A DNA stretch of 64,000 bases, from NCBI RefSeq assembly GCF_002135415.1, contig NZ_NEGJ01000004.1:233661-297660 (forward strand), given 5' to 3'. Below are positions 26,651 to 34,710 of the stretch, one piece after another. Each line of letters starts with the position of its first letter. Positions within the stretch are counted from its first letter, which is position 1. The notes beneath the pieces were generated by a model. It saw only the letters and a program-made list of their open reading frames with translations. It searched no databases and was not told where the DNA came from. The DNA is from Acinetobacter sp. ANC 3832. Lineage in GTDB: Bacteria > Pseudomonadota > Gammaproteobacteria > Pseudomonadales > Moraxellaceae. The position numbers were made by a program, and so were the translations under genes.

Positions 26651-28312
26651 TTAAACCGCCAATGCCCTTTCCAAAATCCGTTCTACATCTACCACTTTCG
26701 AATCAATCATTCCGACTACACGTCCATGAAATTCACTATAACGGGTTTGAATAAATGCATCTGCAACAAATTCAGGTGCATATTGTTTCAATAGAATGGC
26801 TTGTGTCAAAATCACCAAGCGGCTGACTAAACTACGTGCCATAAATTGCATTTCATCGGCGCTTAAACTGCTGAATAGTTTAAACAAAGATTGCAATTCA
26901 TTCTGTAAAACTGAATTTTGTACTGCAATTTCAGCCAATGATTTAAATAACACTTCAATGGATTCACGATCACGTTGAATGGCACGAAGTACATCTAAAC
27001 ACATCACATTACCTGAACCTTCCCAAATGGTATTCACAGGGGCTTCTTTAAAAATTCGAGCCATAATACCTGCATCTACATAACCATTACCACCAAAGAC
27101 CTCCATCATTTCACCTGTCAATTCTACTGTGCGTTTACACACCCAGAATTTTGCTGCAGGCGTCATAATGCGCTTCAAAGCAATCGATAATTCATCATCA
27201 TTTTCATAACAATGTGCCAAATGGAAACTCAGTTGCATCGCTGCTTCCGTTTCCAATGCCAAATCCACCAATACGGCTTGCATTAAGGGCTGTTCAGCCA
27301 AATTTTTACCAAATGCTTTACGCTGTCTTGTATAAGCAATGCATTGCGTTAAAGCCTGACGTAGCATGGCACTTGAACCGACTGAGCAGGTTAAACGAGT
27401 ATAGTTTGCCATTTCAATAATAGTTGGAATGCCTCGCCCTGCCTCTCCAATCATGATGCCTTTCGCATTTTTAAATTCAACTTCAGAACTTGAGTTACTA
27501 CGGTTTCCGACTTTATCTTTAAGACGTTGAATATGAATGTGATTCTTTGTTCCATCTTCAAGCCAACGTGGCACAAAGAAACATGCTAAACCGTCTTGCT
27601 CTGTTTTCGCCACAACGAGATGTGCATCTGACATTGGTGCAGAAAAAAACCATTTATGCCCTGTGATTAAATATTCTTTACCACGACCTGACTCTGAAAT
27701 CGGAATCGCTATCGTTTCATTGGCACGCACATCTGAACCACCTTGTTTCTCAGTCATGCCCATTCCGAGCCATATCGATTTTTTTTGGCTGATGGGCACA
27801 TCACGTTCATCGTATTCGGTTGAGAGTAATTTTTCACTGATTTTTGCCCAGAGTTCAGGTTCATTCTGAATCAATGGAATACTGCCCAAGGTCATGGAAT
27901 TTGGACATAAATTGCCACATTCAACCTGACCGCTTAGAAAGAAACGGGCTGCCCAATCCACCCATTTAGAGGTCGATTGTGGATGATGAAATGGATGAGC
28001 ATGTACTGCATATTGACGATTTAAACCCATCCATTTGTGCCATGCAGGATGAAACTCTAAAAAGTCTTTACGGCGACCACGTGCATCAAAGTTATGCAAC
28101 TCAGGTGTATGTCGATTGGCGAGATCTGCATATTCATAATATTCAGCAGAACCAATCACCTGAGCAAATTCAGTCAGTGTTTGTTGATCTATACTACCGT
28201 AGCGAGCCAATATTTCCTGTAATACCTGATCCGTTGCGAACAGGTTGTAATTTATCAGTTCATCAAACTGATTATTAATTTCATGTGTTTGCCATTGTTG
28301 TGCTGTATTCAT
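26651..28312 (-). CDS. aidB: AidB-like acyl-CoA dehydrogenase family flavoprotein
   Basis: The 553-residue product (start at 28312, MNTAQQW, behind an AGGA site) is an acyl-CoA-dehydrogenase-fold flavoprotein. It resembles E. coli AidB rather than metabolic acyl-CoA dehydrogenases: WQTHEINNQF at the start, RYGSIDQQTLTEF, ELHNFDARGRRKDFLEFHPAWH, and QVECGNLCPNSMTLGSIPLI. MGMTEKQGGSDVRANETIA and HKWFFSAPMSDAHLVVAKT bind the flavin side. VFGGNGYVDAGIMARIFKEAPVNTIWEGSGNVMCLDVLRA completes the fold. AidB is part of the adaptive response to alkylation in E. coli, but its substrate is debated. A divergent TetR gene suggests different control here. Confidence 0.88.
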   Translation of the reverse strand: MNTAQQWQTHEINNQFDELINYNLFATDQVLQEILARYGSIDQQTLTEFAQVIGSAEYYEYADLANRHTPELHNFDARGRRKDFLEFHPAWHKWMGLNRQYAVHAHPFHHPQSTSKWVDWAARFFLSGQVECGNLCPNSMTLGSIPLIQNEPELWAKISEKLLSTEYDERDVPISQKKSIWLGMGMTEKQGGSDVRANETIAIPISESGRGKEYLITGHKWFFSAPMSDAHLVVAKTEQDGLACFFVPRWLEDGTKNHIHIQRLKDKVGNRSNSSSEVEFKNAKGIMIGEAGRGIPTIIEMANYTRLTCSVGSSAMLRQALTQCIAYTRQRKAFGKNLAEQPLMQAVLVDLALETEAAMQLSFHLAHCYENDDELSIALKRIMTPAAKFWVCKRTVELTGEMMEVFGGNGYVDAGIMARIFKEAPVNTIWEGSGNVMCLDVLRAIQRDRESIEVLFKSLAEIAVQNSVLQNELQSLFKLFSSLSADEMQFMARSLVSRLVILTQAILLKQYAPEFVADAFIQTRYSEFHGRVVGMIDSKVVDVERILERALAV

Positions 28313-28354
28313 CCTGAATTCCTGTCTTGTTGTTTTAACCAATTACATTCAGTA

Positions 28355-28373
28355 TAGAAGAAATTTCATTCTA
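28355..28373. promoter_or_regulatory. Imperfect inverted repeat between aidB and a TetR gene
   Basis: TAGAA and TTCTA flank a GAAATTTC-like core midway between the divergent starts. It is a candidate operator for the adjacent TetR protein. Confidence 0.4.
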
Positions 28374-28392
28374 GGATGTTCGGTTTTAACTC

Positions 28393-29010
28393 ATGGTTTT
28401 ACCTGCAATCAAAGTTCGTCGTAAGCCACGCCAATCAAGGGCTCGAATCACTCAAGAAGCTCTGATGGAGAGTTTTGTTCGGCTTTTGCATGAACGTTCT
28501 GCACATGAGATTACTATTCGTGAAATCACTGATGTTGCAGGTGTCGGTTTAGGCACCTTTTATGAATATTTTTCCAAGAAGGAAGATTTGATTGCTTTAA
28601 CCATTCATCAGCATGTGAAAAGTAATGCCGAAAGCTTGAAAACTTATGCACAAAGCCTGTGTGAGTTATCCACATATAGCGAATTACAGCCTTATCTTGA
28701 GCAAATTATTCGTTTTCAACTTGAGCAAATGCAAGCGAACCAGTTTTTATGGGCGCAGACTTTTTTACTGGAACGACATATTTCCAGTATTGAAATTTAT
28801 AAAAAAAGTTATTTAATGATGGTAGAAATGTGGCGCAGTATTCTTGAGCCTTTTGTTCAAGATAATGAACAGCTCAATCAAATCGGTTTAAATATACAGC
28901 GAGTTTGCTATGGTTTTGTGTCACAGACTTTGTTGGTGAATCCTAAGTTTGATGAATGGATAGTTTTGGAAGAGGATATTTTGCAGGCTTTAAGCAGTTT
29001 TAAATTTTAG
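28393..29010 (+). CDS. TetR-family transcriptional regulator
   Basis: The 205-residue product carries an N-terminal TetR DNA-binding domain at about residues 12-60: RARITQEALMESFVRLLHERSAHEITIREITDVAGVGLGTFYEYFSKKEDLI. The recognition region VGLGTFYEYF is typical. The rest is helical and not assignable to a ligand. It starts 80 bases from the divergent aidB homologue and probably controls it. It is unrelated in sequence to the TetR protein encoded near 9 kb. Confidence 0.9.
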   Translation: MVLPAIKVRRKPRQSRARITQEALMESFVRLLHERSAHEITIREITDVAGVGLGTFYEYFSKKEDLIALTIHQHVKSNAESLKTYAQSLCELSTYSELQPYLEQIIRFQLEQMQANQFLWAQTFLLERHISSIEIYKKSYLMMVEMWRSILEPFVQDNEQLNQIGLNIQRVCYGFVSQTLLVNPKFDEWIVLEEDILQALSSFKF

Positions 29011-29174
29011 AAAAACTGGATACTTTATGATTCAAAATTAATCTAGAACGGGAAAAAACATCAAAAGCCTTTAAACGACGAGCGATTCTTATCTAAACCT
29101 TGGCTGTTCTGCTGATAAAAAACATCATAGACCCAACATTTTTATGGATGAGCATATAGGGTTCTAACAACAAT

Positions 29175-29202
29175 ACTTCGCATAAGCGCTATTATATTAA
29201 AT
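29175..29202 (+). repeat. XerC/XerD (dif-type) recombination-site candidate, C|D orientation
   Basis: The 28 bases consist of ACTTCGCATAA (XerC-type arm), GCGCTA (six-base centre) and TTATATTAAAT (XerD-type arm). The arms fit the dif consensus, whose conserved parts are CGCATAA and TTATnTTAA. The centre differs from that of E. coli dif (TGTATA), as is usual for plasmid-type pdif sites. It lies 44 bases past the stop of the orphan gene at 29246-29995. Confidence 0.72.
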
Positions 29203-29245
29203 GTTGGATTTTAGGAGAATTTTACACCGTCTATTTTGGTTAGAA

Positions 29246-29995
29246 TCATGACCTAGCAGGGTTATTCTTAGAAATACAGTCATTATGAGGGAGCTCAAAT
29301 ATATTCTTAAACTCTATAGATTTAATAAATTTTTTCCCTAAATTAGTAATTATTAAAAGAGAATCTCCCCAAAATGCAGGAGCAATTAGATTTAGATTTT
29401 TGAGTTCTTCTATACAAGTAGGTAAAAGTGGATTTTCTTTTTGTAAGGTATAAACATCGTTAGATTGCCATAGTGATCCTTGTCCGAGTATTTCAAATCT
29501 ATTAAGTACATCTAAGTGATTAAAACTCAACCTATCTAAAATCAAAATAAACAATGAAATCATTTGTGGAGAGAGAGTTGTATCTACGCATCCATTTGCA
29601 TATAAATTTGAAAAAAATTCAACTTTTGCTTCTTCATATTGATTTCTAGATTTTATAAGCATCCCTTCAAACAGCTCCTCTGCAGGTTTTCTGTATCCCA
29701 CAGGAGATCTAAAAAAATCATCATTTCTTATTTGAAGACCTTGATTTAAATTGCTTTCTAACTTTTCCACAAAATAAATATAAGCTTTATTTGTACGTAT
29801 AACTTCTTGCTGTGACATATTCCTGTCTAAAGTATCAGCTATTGTCTCACCTGTTGTAGTAATTAATACCTCTATGGAATTTGAAATAATACCTGTTGGG
29901 TCAGGAATCAAGGCTTGAAAAAATGGAGTGGTAGCTGCTGCGGTTATTTGAGAACCTTTTTTAAATACAGCAGGCAATATTCTTCTAATATTCAT
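29246..29995 (-). CDS. Orphan protein of a candidate dif module, possibly abortive-infection-like
   Basis: I do not firmly recognise this 249-residue protein. The N-terminus (ILPAVFKKGSQITAAATTPF) is weakly hydrophobic; a mid-part helix EEAKVEFFSNLYANGCVD is followed by LSPQMISLFILILDRLSFNHLDVLNRF. The C-terminus (LNLIAPAFWGDSLLIITNLGKKFI) reads like a winged-helix end. This order loosely recalls DUF4393 (Abi-alpha), where a helix with 'F.nLlana' precedes 'fi.il..Ls..ea.iL', but the match is only by eye. It is AT-rich, has no partner on its strand and a weak ribosome site, and sits exactly between two inverted Xer-like sites. That suggests acquired cargo. Confidence 0.7.
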   Translation of the reverse strand: MNIRRILPAVFKKGSQITAAATTPFFQALIPDPTGIISNSIEVLITTTGETIADTLDRNMSQQEVIRTNKAYIYFVEKLESNLNQGLQIRNDDFFRSPVGYRKPAEELFEGMLIKSRNQYEEAKVEFFSNLYANGCVDTTLSPQMISLFILILDRLSFNHLDVLNRFEILGQGSLWQSNDVYTLQKENPLLPTCIEELKNLNLIAPAFWGDSLLIITNLGKKFIKSIEFKNIFELPHNDCISKNNPARS

Positions 29996-30028
29996 TCAAC
30001 ACTCAGCCAAAAAAATTAAATTATCTAA

Positions 30029-30056
30029 AATTAATATAGTACAGCTTATGCAAAAT
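30029..30056 (-). repeat. Second Xer-type site candidate, D|C orientation (inverted relative to the first)
   Basis: On the plus strand it reads AATTAATATAG, TACAGC, TTATGCAAAAT. Reverse-complemented (arm ATTTTGCATAA, centre GCTGTA, arm CTATATTAATT) it matches the first site at 22 of 28 positions, 17 of 22 outside... in the arms the differences are only at four positions. It lies 34 bases upstream of the orphan gene. The orientation is opposite to the first site. Confidence 0.55.
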
Positions 30057-30103
30057 ATACCATATAAATTAATTAAAATCAGTTAATTGCACTCTACTAA
30101 AAA

Positions 30104-30125
30104 ACCGCTCTCTGGCGGTCTTTTT
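30104..30125 (+). terminator. Hairpin terminator with T-run
   Basis: ACCGC pairs with GCGGT around a short TCTCTG loop, preceded by an A-run and followed by TCTTTTT. No plus-strand gene is directly upstream, so it may be left over from earlier DNA, or act on minus-strand transcripts. Confidence 0.6.
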
Positions 30126-30708
30126 ACATCTTAAATCATTACTTCACATCAAAATGATCAGTATTTATTGAGTTCTCAAATGATAGAAATTTTACATAAG
30201 ATAAAAAGATCAATCTCAACATAAAATCTAAAATTAATCGTATTTTATTTAAAACTATACTAAAAATCATATGAGCAATTTTAGCCATTGAACGATACGT
30301 AAAAAGACATTCCAAAGGCACCTCACCCTCTAATACAGATTATTCAAATTTAAAGAATAAGACTAATAACGCATCATCGATAAAACAAATCGATATTAAA
30401 ATTTAAATCAATTTGTCTAATTATAACAATCCGATTACTATTTTATAAGATCTTAATTTTTTGATGTTTTTAGCCATCAAAGCAAATAGATATACACGTT
30501 ATATTGATACGAATAGGATAAAAATTATGACTGATTTTGCATACGCGAGATCAACATATTTATATCAAATAGATTTAACAATTGTTCACTATATTGGTTT
30601 TTTAATTACGGTTAATGTCATGTAATAAGGACATTCTTCAGCAAGATAATTGTTTTAATCACAATTTTAATATGACTTAAAAATGACTCAATAGAATGGA
30701 GAAATAAA

Positions 30709-32229
30709 ATGAGTGAAGACTCAAAAAATTGCCCTGTCACCCACTTGACTACTGATGTTGGTGCACCTGTTGTAGACAACCAAAATAGTATGACAGCAGG
30801 CGCACGTGGTCCTCTACTTGCACAAGATTTATGGCTAAATGAAAAGCTTGCAAATTTTGTTCGTGAAGTCATTCCAGAGCGTCGTATGCATGCCAAAGGT
30901 TCTGGTGCTTTTGGTACATTTACCGTAACTCATGACATTAGCCAATATACCCGAGCAAAAATTTTTAGTGAAATTGGTAAACAAACCGAAATGTTTGCAC
31001 GTTTTTCAACTGTTGCAGGCGAACGTGGTGCAGCAGATGCAGAACGTGATATTCGTGGCTTTGCATTAAAATTCTATACAGAAGAAGGAAACTGGGATTT
31101 AGTGGGTAATAATACCCCTGTTTTTTTCTTACGTGATGCACGTAAATTTCCAGATTTGAACAAAGCGGTAAAACGTGACCCTAAAACCAATAAACGCAGT
31201 GCAACCAATAACTGGGATTTTTGGACTTTACTACCTGAAGCATTCCACCAAGTTACGATTGTGATGTCTGACCGTGGTATTCCAGATGGTTATCGCCATA
31301 TGCATGGTTTTGGTAGCCATACTTATAGCTTGATTAATGCCAATAATGAACGTTTTTGGGTGAAGTTTCATTTCCGTACGCAACAAGGCATTAAAAACTT
31401 AACTGATGCTGAAGCTGAAGCACTGGTTGCTAAAGATCGTGAAAGTTCACAAACTGATTTATTTGATGCCATTGAGCGTAATGATTTCCCTAAATGGAAA
31501 CTTCAAATTCAAATCATGCCTGAAACAGATGCAGAAAAAGTTCCTTATCATCCATTTGACTTAACCAAAGTTTGGCCACATGGCGACTATCCATTAATAG
31601 ATGTCGGTGTTTTTGAACTAAACCGTAACCCTGAAAATTATTTCCAAGATGTGGAACAAGCAACTTTTGCACCAAGCAATTTAGTTCCTGGGATTAGTTA
31701 TTCTCCAGACCGTATGCTACAAGCACGTTTGGTTAACTATGCAGATGCAGCACGTTACCGTGTTGGGGTAAACCATGTTCAAATCCCTGTAAATGCTGCA
31801 CGTTGCCCTGTAAACAGTAACCGTCGTGATGGACAAGGTCGTATGGATGGCAACTATGGTAGCTTGCCACATTATGAGCCAAACAGTTTTCATCAATGGC
31901 AAGACCAACCTGAATACCGCGAACCACCTTTAAAAATCACAGGTGATGCTGATTTTTGGGATTACAGAAAAGATGATTCCGATTACTTTAGCCAACCTCG
32001 TGCCCTCTTTCAGCTGATGAAGCCTGAACAGCAACAAGCTTTATTTAATAATACTGCTGGAGCAATGGGAGATGCCTTAGATTTTATTAAGCATCGCCAT
32101 ATTCGTAACTGCTATGCGTGTGATCCTGCTTATGGTGAAGGTGTCGCTCAAGCCTTAGGTATGACTGTTGCAGATGCTCAGGCTGCACGTGCAACAGATC
32201 CTGCTCAAGGCAATCCTGGTTTGCTTTAA
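30709..32229 (+). CDS. katA: Catalase (haem b, small-subunit clade)
   Basis: The monofunctional catalase splits hydrogen peroxide into water and oxygen. The 506-residue product has [22 protein letters not shown] at the start and the distal His in [18 protein letters not shown] near residue 64. The Asn segment is [23 protein letters not shown] [21 protein letters not shown]. The proximal Tyr haem ligand is in [14 protein letters not shown]. The C-terminal flavodoxin domain of large-subunit catalases is absent. A GGAG ribosome site precedes the ATG. It forms a single-gene unit with its own terminator. Confidence 0.97.
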   Translation: MSEDSKNCPVTHLTTDVGAPVVDNQNSMTAGARGPLLAQDLWLNEKLANFVREVIPERRMHAKGSGAFGTFTVTHDISQYTRAKIFSEIGKQTEMFARFSTVAGERGAADAERDIRGFALKFYTEEGNWDLVGNNTPVFFLRDARKFPDLNKAVKRDPKTNKRSATNNWDFWTLLPEAFHQVTIVMSDRGIPDGYRHMHGFGSHTYSLINANNERFWVKFHFRTQQGIKNLTDAEAEALVAKDRESSQTDLFDAIERNDFPKWKLQIQIMPETDAEKVPYHPFDLTKVWPHGDYPLIDVGVFELNRNPENYFQDVEQATFAPSNLVPGISYSPDRMLQARLVNYADAARYRVGVNHVQIPVNAARCPVNSNRRDGQGRMDGNYGSLPHYEPNSFHQWQDQPEYREPPLKITGDADFWDYRKDDSDYFSQPRALFQLMKPEQQQALFNNTAGAMGDALDFIKHRHIRNCYACDPAYGEGVAQALGMTVADAQAARATDPAQGNPGLL

Positions 32230-32246
32230 TCTTTAAAATGAATAAA

Positions 32247-32270
32247 AAAAACCACCTTCGGGTGGTTTTT
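32247..32270 (+). terminator. Terminator of katA
   Basis: AAAAACCACC and GGTGGTTTTT pair around a TTCG tetraloop, 17 bases past the stop. Confidence 0.9.
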
Positions 32271-32356
32271 TATTTTCAGTAAAAAAGCTGTATTTAAGTG
32301 AGCAACTCGCGAATAAAAGCATAATCTTAATAATAAAATATAAAACAGGCTCAGAT

Positions 32357-32800
32357 ATGCAGCAAAAAATAGAAGATATCATCCAACAACACGACATCAT
32401 TCTGTTTGATGCAATCTGTGTGCTGTGCAATGGTTGGGCAAAATTTATCATTCAGTATGACAAACATGCTCAATTTAAACTGGCATCGGTGCAATCACCT
32501 TTAGGTGAAGCCATTTTAAAACATTACGATATGTCGACTACTGAATACAGCACAATGCTAGTCATTAAAGATGGTCAACGCTATCTAGAATCAACTGCCT
32601 TAATTAAAGTTATGCAAAGCATAGGATTACCCTTTTCACTTATAGCAACTGGCTATCTGATGCCACGTTTTCTTCGTGATTTTTTATACCGTCGAATTGC
32701 ATTAAACCGTTATCAACTTTTTGGTACAACAGATTACTGCTTGCTCCCATCTGCTGAAAATAAGTCTCACTTTTTAGAAGATGCGATTCATGCAAAATAA
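32357..32800 (+). CDS. DCC-family thiol-disulfide oxidoreductase-like protein (DUF393)
   Basis: The 147-residue product begins MQQKIEDIIQQHDIILFDAICVLCNGWAKFI, with the Asp-x-x-Cys-x-x-Cys motif (FDAICVLCNGW) that names the DCC family. It continues FKLASVQSPLGEAIL and ends YRRIALNRYQLFG. Members are predicted thioredoxin-fold proteins of unknown substrate. The last 20 bases overlap the DoxX-like gene downstream, so the two are co-translated. It is soluble, without a signal peptide. Confidence 0.88.
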   Translation: MQQKIEDIIQQHDIILFDAICVLCNGWAKFIIQYDKHAQFKLASVQSPLGEAILKHYDMSTTEYSTMLVIKDGQRYLESTALIKVMQSIGLPFSLIATGYLMPRFLRDFLYRRIALNRYQLFGTTDYCLLPSAENKSHFLEDAIHAK

Positions 32801-33200
32801 TCATCTAGAAACCACTACAACGATTCGTAAAGCCTTACTTACCATTAATATCACTCTTGCAATTTTATGGATCTATCAAGGCATCATACCAAAGTTGCTC
32901 TATCGTGCTTTAGATGAACAACGTCTTTGGCAACTCAATGGCATTGATGAAATCACCATGCTGATTTTGATTCAAATTGCAGGTTATATCGAAATCATTT
33001 TTGGGGCTTTCTTCCTAATTTTTAGACAATCAAAACTGATCCATTATTTGAATATTTTTGGTATGTTTGGACTGGCTATGATGGTGTTTTTCACCGATTC
33101 CTCTTATTTCAGCCAAGCTTTTAATCCATTTGTGATGAATGTTGCAATGGCTGTACTTTCTATTGTGGCACTTCAATTCCTCAGTGAAAAATCACCTTGA
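32781..33200 (+). CDS. DoxX-like membrane protein
   Basis: The 139-residue protein has four hydrophobic segments, starting at about residues 18, 52, 77 and 105, and the segment ILWIYQGIIPKLLYRALDEQ typical of DoxX_3/DoxX-like proteins. ATG codons at 32781 and 32790 are possible starts; both overlap the DCC gene. DCC and DoxX-like genes are often paired, suggesting a membrane redox unit. The substrate is unknown. Confidence 0.8.
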   Translation: MRFMQNNHLETTTTIRKALLTINITLAILWIYQGIIPKLLYRALDEQRLWQLNGIDEITMLILIQIAGYIEIIFGAFFLIFRQSKLIHYLNIFGMFGLAMMVFFTDSSYFSQAFNPFVMNVAMAVLSIVALQFLSEKSP

Positions 33201-33249
33201 AACGGATGAGTACACTGCAAAATATTTGATGGTTGCTAAAAATAACACA

Positions 33250-33937
33250 TTACATTTTCGCACTACTGCCATACATTTCTTTCCAGTCTTTTGTTTCAGT
33301 TGTTATTTGCTTTGCTAATTTAGTTTTCACTTCTTTAAGTAAGAGCGCTCTTTCCTGCCCATGCACGAATCTTGCTTTATACTTCTTTTGTATCATTTGA
33401 ATATAATCATGCAAAGACTGACGCTGCTGCTCAGTCTTTACTTCTGTATGTAGAAACTGAAGATATTCTTCTTGTGGATTGCTCTTCAGTGGATCACCTA
33501 TAATATCTTCAACATAAATAACCGAACTCAACAATTTTACTGTGCCTTTTGCATCAACAACATAGACTTGTTTTCGCACACCATATGGATACATCCATAG
33601 TCCTTGGCGATCTGCCGAAGCCTAATAACTATAAAAGATGATCTGATTATTTTTAACTTCATAATCACCTAATTCAATCGAAACAATACTACAATCACCT
33701 GTTTCTAAACGAAGCGTATGAGTCAAAAGCTGATGATCATCTCGATATAACTCAATCTCTTGACGCTCAAAACCTTCTTCTGTTTCTTTCATTACTGTTT
33801 TTAATTCGAAAGCTTGGTGATTAATTTGAATAGTTTGGGCATGTGCAAAACTTTGTACAAAAAGGGACATCAATACACATATATAAAATTTGTACAAAAA
33901 GGGACATCAATACACATATATAAAAGATGAATTTCAC
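33250..33937 (-). pseudogene. Broken gene for a small secreted protein (37-bp duplication plus in-frame amber)
   Basis: The likely original start is the GTG at 33937, preceded by GGAG, coding for MKFIFYICVLMSLFVQSFAHAQ, a signal peptide. An exact 37-base tandem duplication (33852-33888 and 33889-33925) now shifts that frame to an early stop. Read in the original frame behind the duplication, the protein continues to QIIFYSY at 33625, where a TAG codon at 33622-33624 interrupts it. The same frame then continues ASADRQGLWMYPYG to 33250. TAG is one base from TGG (Trp). Without both lesions the product would have about 216 residues. I do not recognise the family. Confidence 0.8.
33852..33925. repeat. 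Exact 37-bp tandem duplication
   Basis: Two identical 37-base copies, 33852-33888 and 33889-33925, lie head to tail over the signal-peptide codons of the broken gene. The length is not a multiple of three, so it shifts the frame. Perfect identity suggests a recent slippage or unequal-crossing event. Confidence 0.95.
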
Positions 33938-33992
33938 AGCATCATCTCCGATGAACCAATGAAGTAGATTGTTCTACTGCTTATATCTGCAC

Positions 33993-34601
33993 TTACTTCC
34001 AAGCTTTCATAAAATCAGCACTTTCTTTACAAAGCTTTTCAAAAACGGGCTGCTCATCACCTGCCTTGCTGAATGGCTGAACCTGACGATAAAAATCTAC
34101 TTTTTTGACTAATTTATATTTTTCGTCATCCTGACTTTGAAACTTTTCCAGAATATTAAAGGTCTTATCGGTACACATCAGCTGATAGTAATGAATCACT
34201 TGAGATTTTTTACCAGTATCTACTCGCTTAATCCAAGCCTGAATAAACTCTGCACCATCGATCATCGTGTTATTACTTTCAAAAAATTTTGCATTTGAAT
34301 TCTGATGAATCAAATCCCACTGATCACCAAATTCTAGTGCATATTTTTCACTTAAAGGCTTAATGCTATGTTGAGTTTGAGAGCTACTAGCCGCAGAATC
34401 AACAGCAGAATCAACAGCAGAATCAACAGCAGAATCAACAGCAGAATCAACAGCAGAATCAACAGCAGAATCAACAGCAGAATCAACAGCAGAATCAACA
34501 GCAGAATCAACAGCAGAATCAACAACACTGACACTTTTCGCATGAACAGTCGCTATGGTTAATCCTATGAGTAATGTTGTTAAAATTATTTTTCTCATCA
34601 C
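33993..34601 (-). CDS. Secreted protein with an 11-copy Val-Asp-Ser-Ala repeat
   Basis: The 202-residue product starts with a signal peptide (MMRKIILTTLLIGLTIATVHAKS). Directly after it come eleven perfect copies of VDSA (residues about 27-70), then a globular part of about 125 residues: KPLSEKYALEFGDQWDLIHQNSN and a terminal CKESADFMKAWK. The globular part looks like a conserved Acinetobacter periplasmic or outer-membrane-associated protein, but I do not recognise its function. The repeat forms a flexible acidic linker. It is neighbour to the broken gene downstream and has no obvious operon partner. Confidence 0.75.
   Translation of the reverse strand: MMRKIILTTLLIGLTIATVHAKSVSVVDSAVDSAVDSAVDSAVDSAVDSAVDSAVDSAVDSAVDSAVDSAASSSQTQHSIKPLSEKYALEFGDQWDLIHQNSNAKFFESNNTMIDGAEFIQAWIKRVDTGKKSQVIHYYQLMCTDKTFNILEKFQSQDDEKYKLVKKVDFYRQVQPFSKAGDEQPVFEKLCKESADFMKAWK
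34393..34524. repeat. 12-bp VNTR, 11 perfect copies (GCAGAATCAACA)
   Basis: Eleven perfect head-to-tail copies (132 bases) encode Val-Asp-Ser-Ala on the minus strand. Twelve bases keep the frame, so changes in copy number lengthen or shorten the protein but do not switch it off. Because the unit lacks stop codons in other frames, both strands show long spurious open frames here. Confidence 0.97.
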
Positions 34602-34627
34602 TGAATCCTTTCTTTAAGTATAAGAGA

Positions 34628-34700
34628 CTTCTTGCATCACGATATTCATTATTTTTTACTTTTTCCTAAAAGAACAATCAAAAAAGCTTTATGCAAGAAG
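34628..34700. repeat. Spaced 10-bp inverted repeat in the promoter region
   Basis: CTTCTTGCAT (34628-34637) and ATGCAAGAAG (34691-34700) are perfect complements, separated by 53 AT-rich bases. The pair lies upstream of the VDSA-repeat gene and downstream of the NAPE-PLD-like gene. It could be a long-loop terminator or the remains of a small element. Confidence 0.4.
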
Positions 34701-34710
34701 CCTATATCTA

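Larger units (their letters stand above)
29996..30708. other. Intergenic region upstream of katA
   Basis: This region of about 710 bases holds the second Xer-type site (30029-30056), a hairpin terminator at 30104-30125 and the katA promoter region. The 60-codon minus-strand frame at 30139-30321 has no ribosome site or recognisable composition and is not accepted as a gene. Base composition is strongly AT-rich. Confidence 0.7.

Noticed and set aside
30139..30321. A 60-codon minus-strand frame upstream of katA
   Set aside because: It lacks a ribosome site and any recognisable pattern, and lies in AT-rich spacer.
33250..33594. Two separate small genes at 33250-33594 and 33622-33897
   Set aside because: They are in the same frame, separated by one TAG, and the first uses an unlikely TTG start inside a duplicated signal peptide; one broken gene explains both better.
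34352..34562. Long Leu/Ile-rich and Arg-Ile-Asn-Ser-rich frames in other frames and the opposite strand
   Set aside because: They are shadows of the 12-bp repeat, which has no stop codons in those frames.
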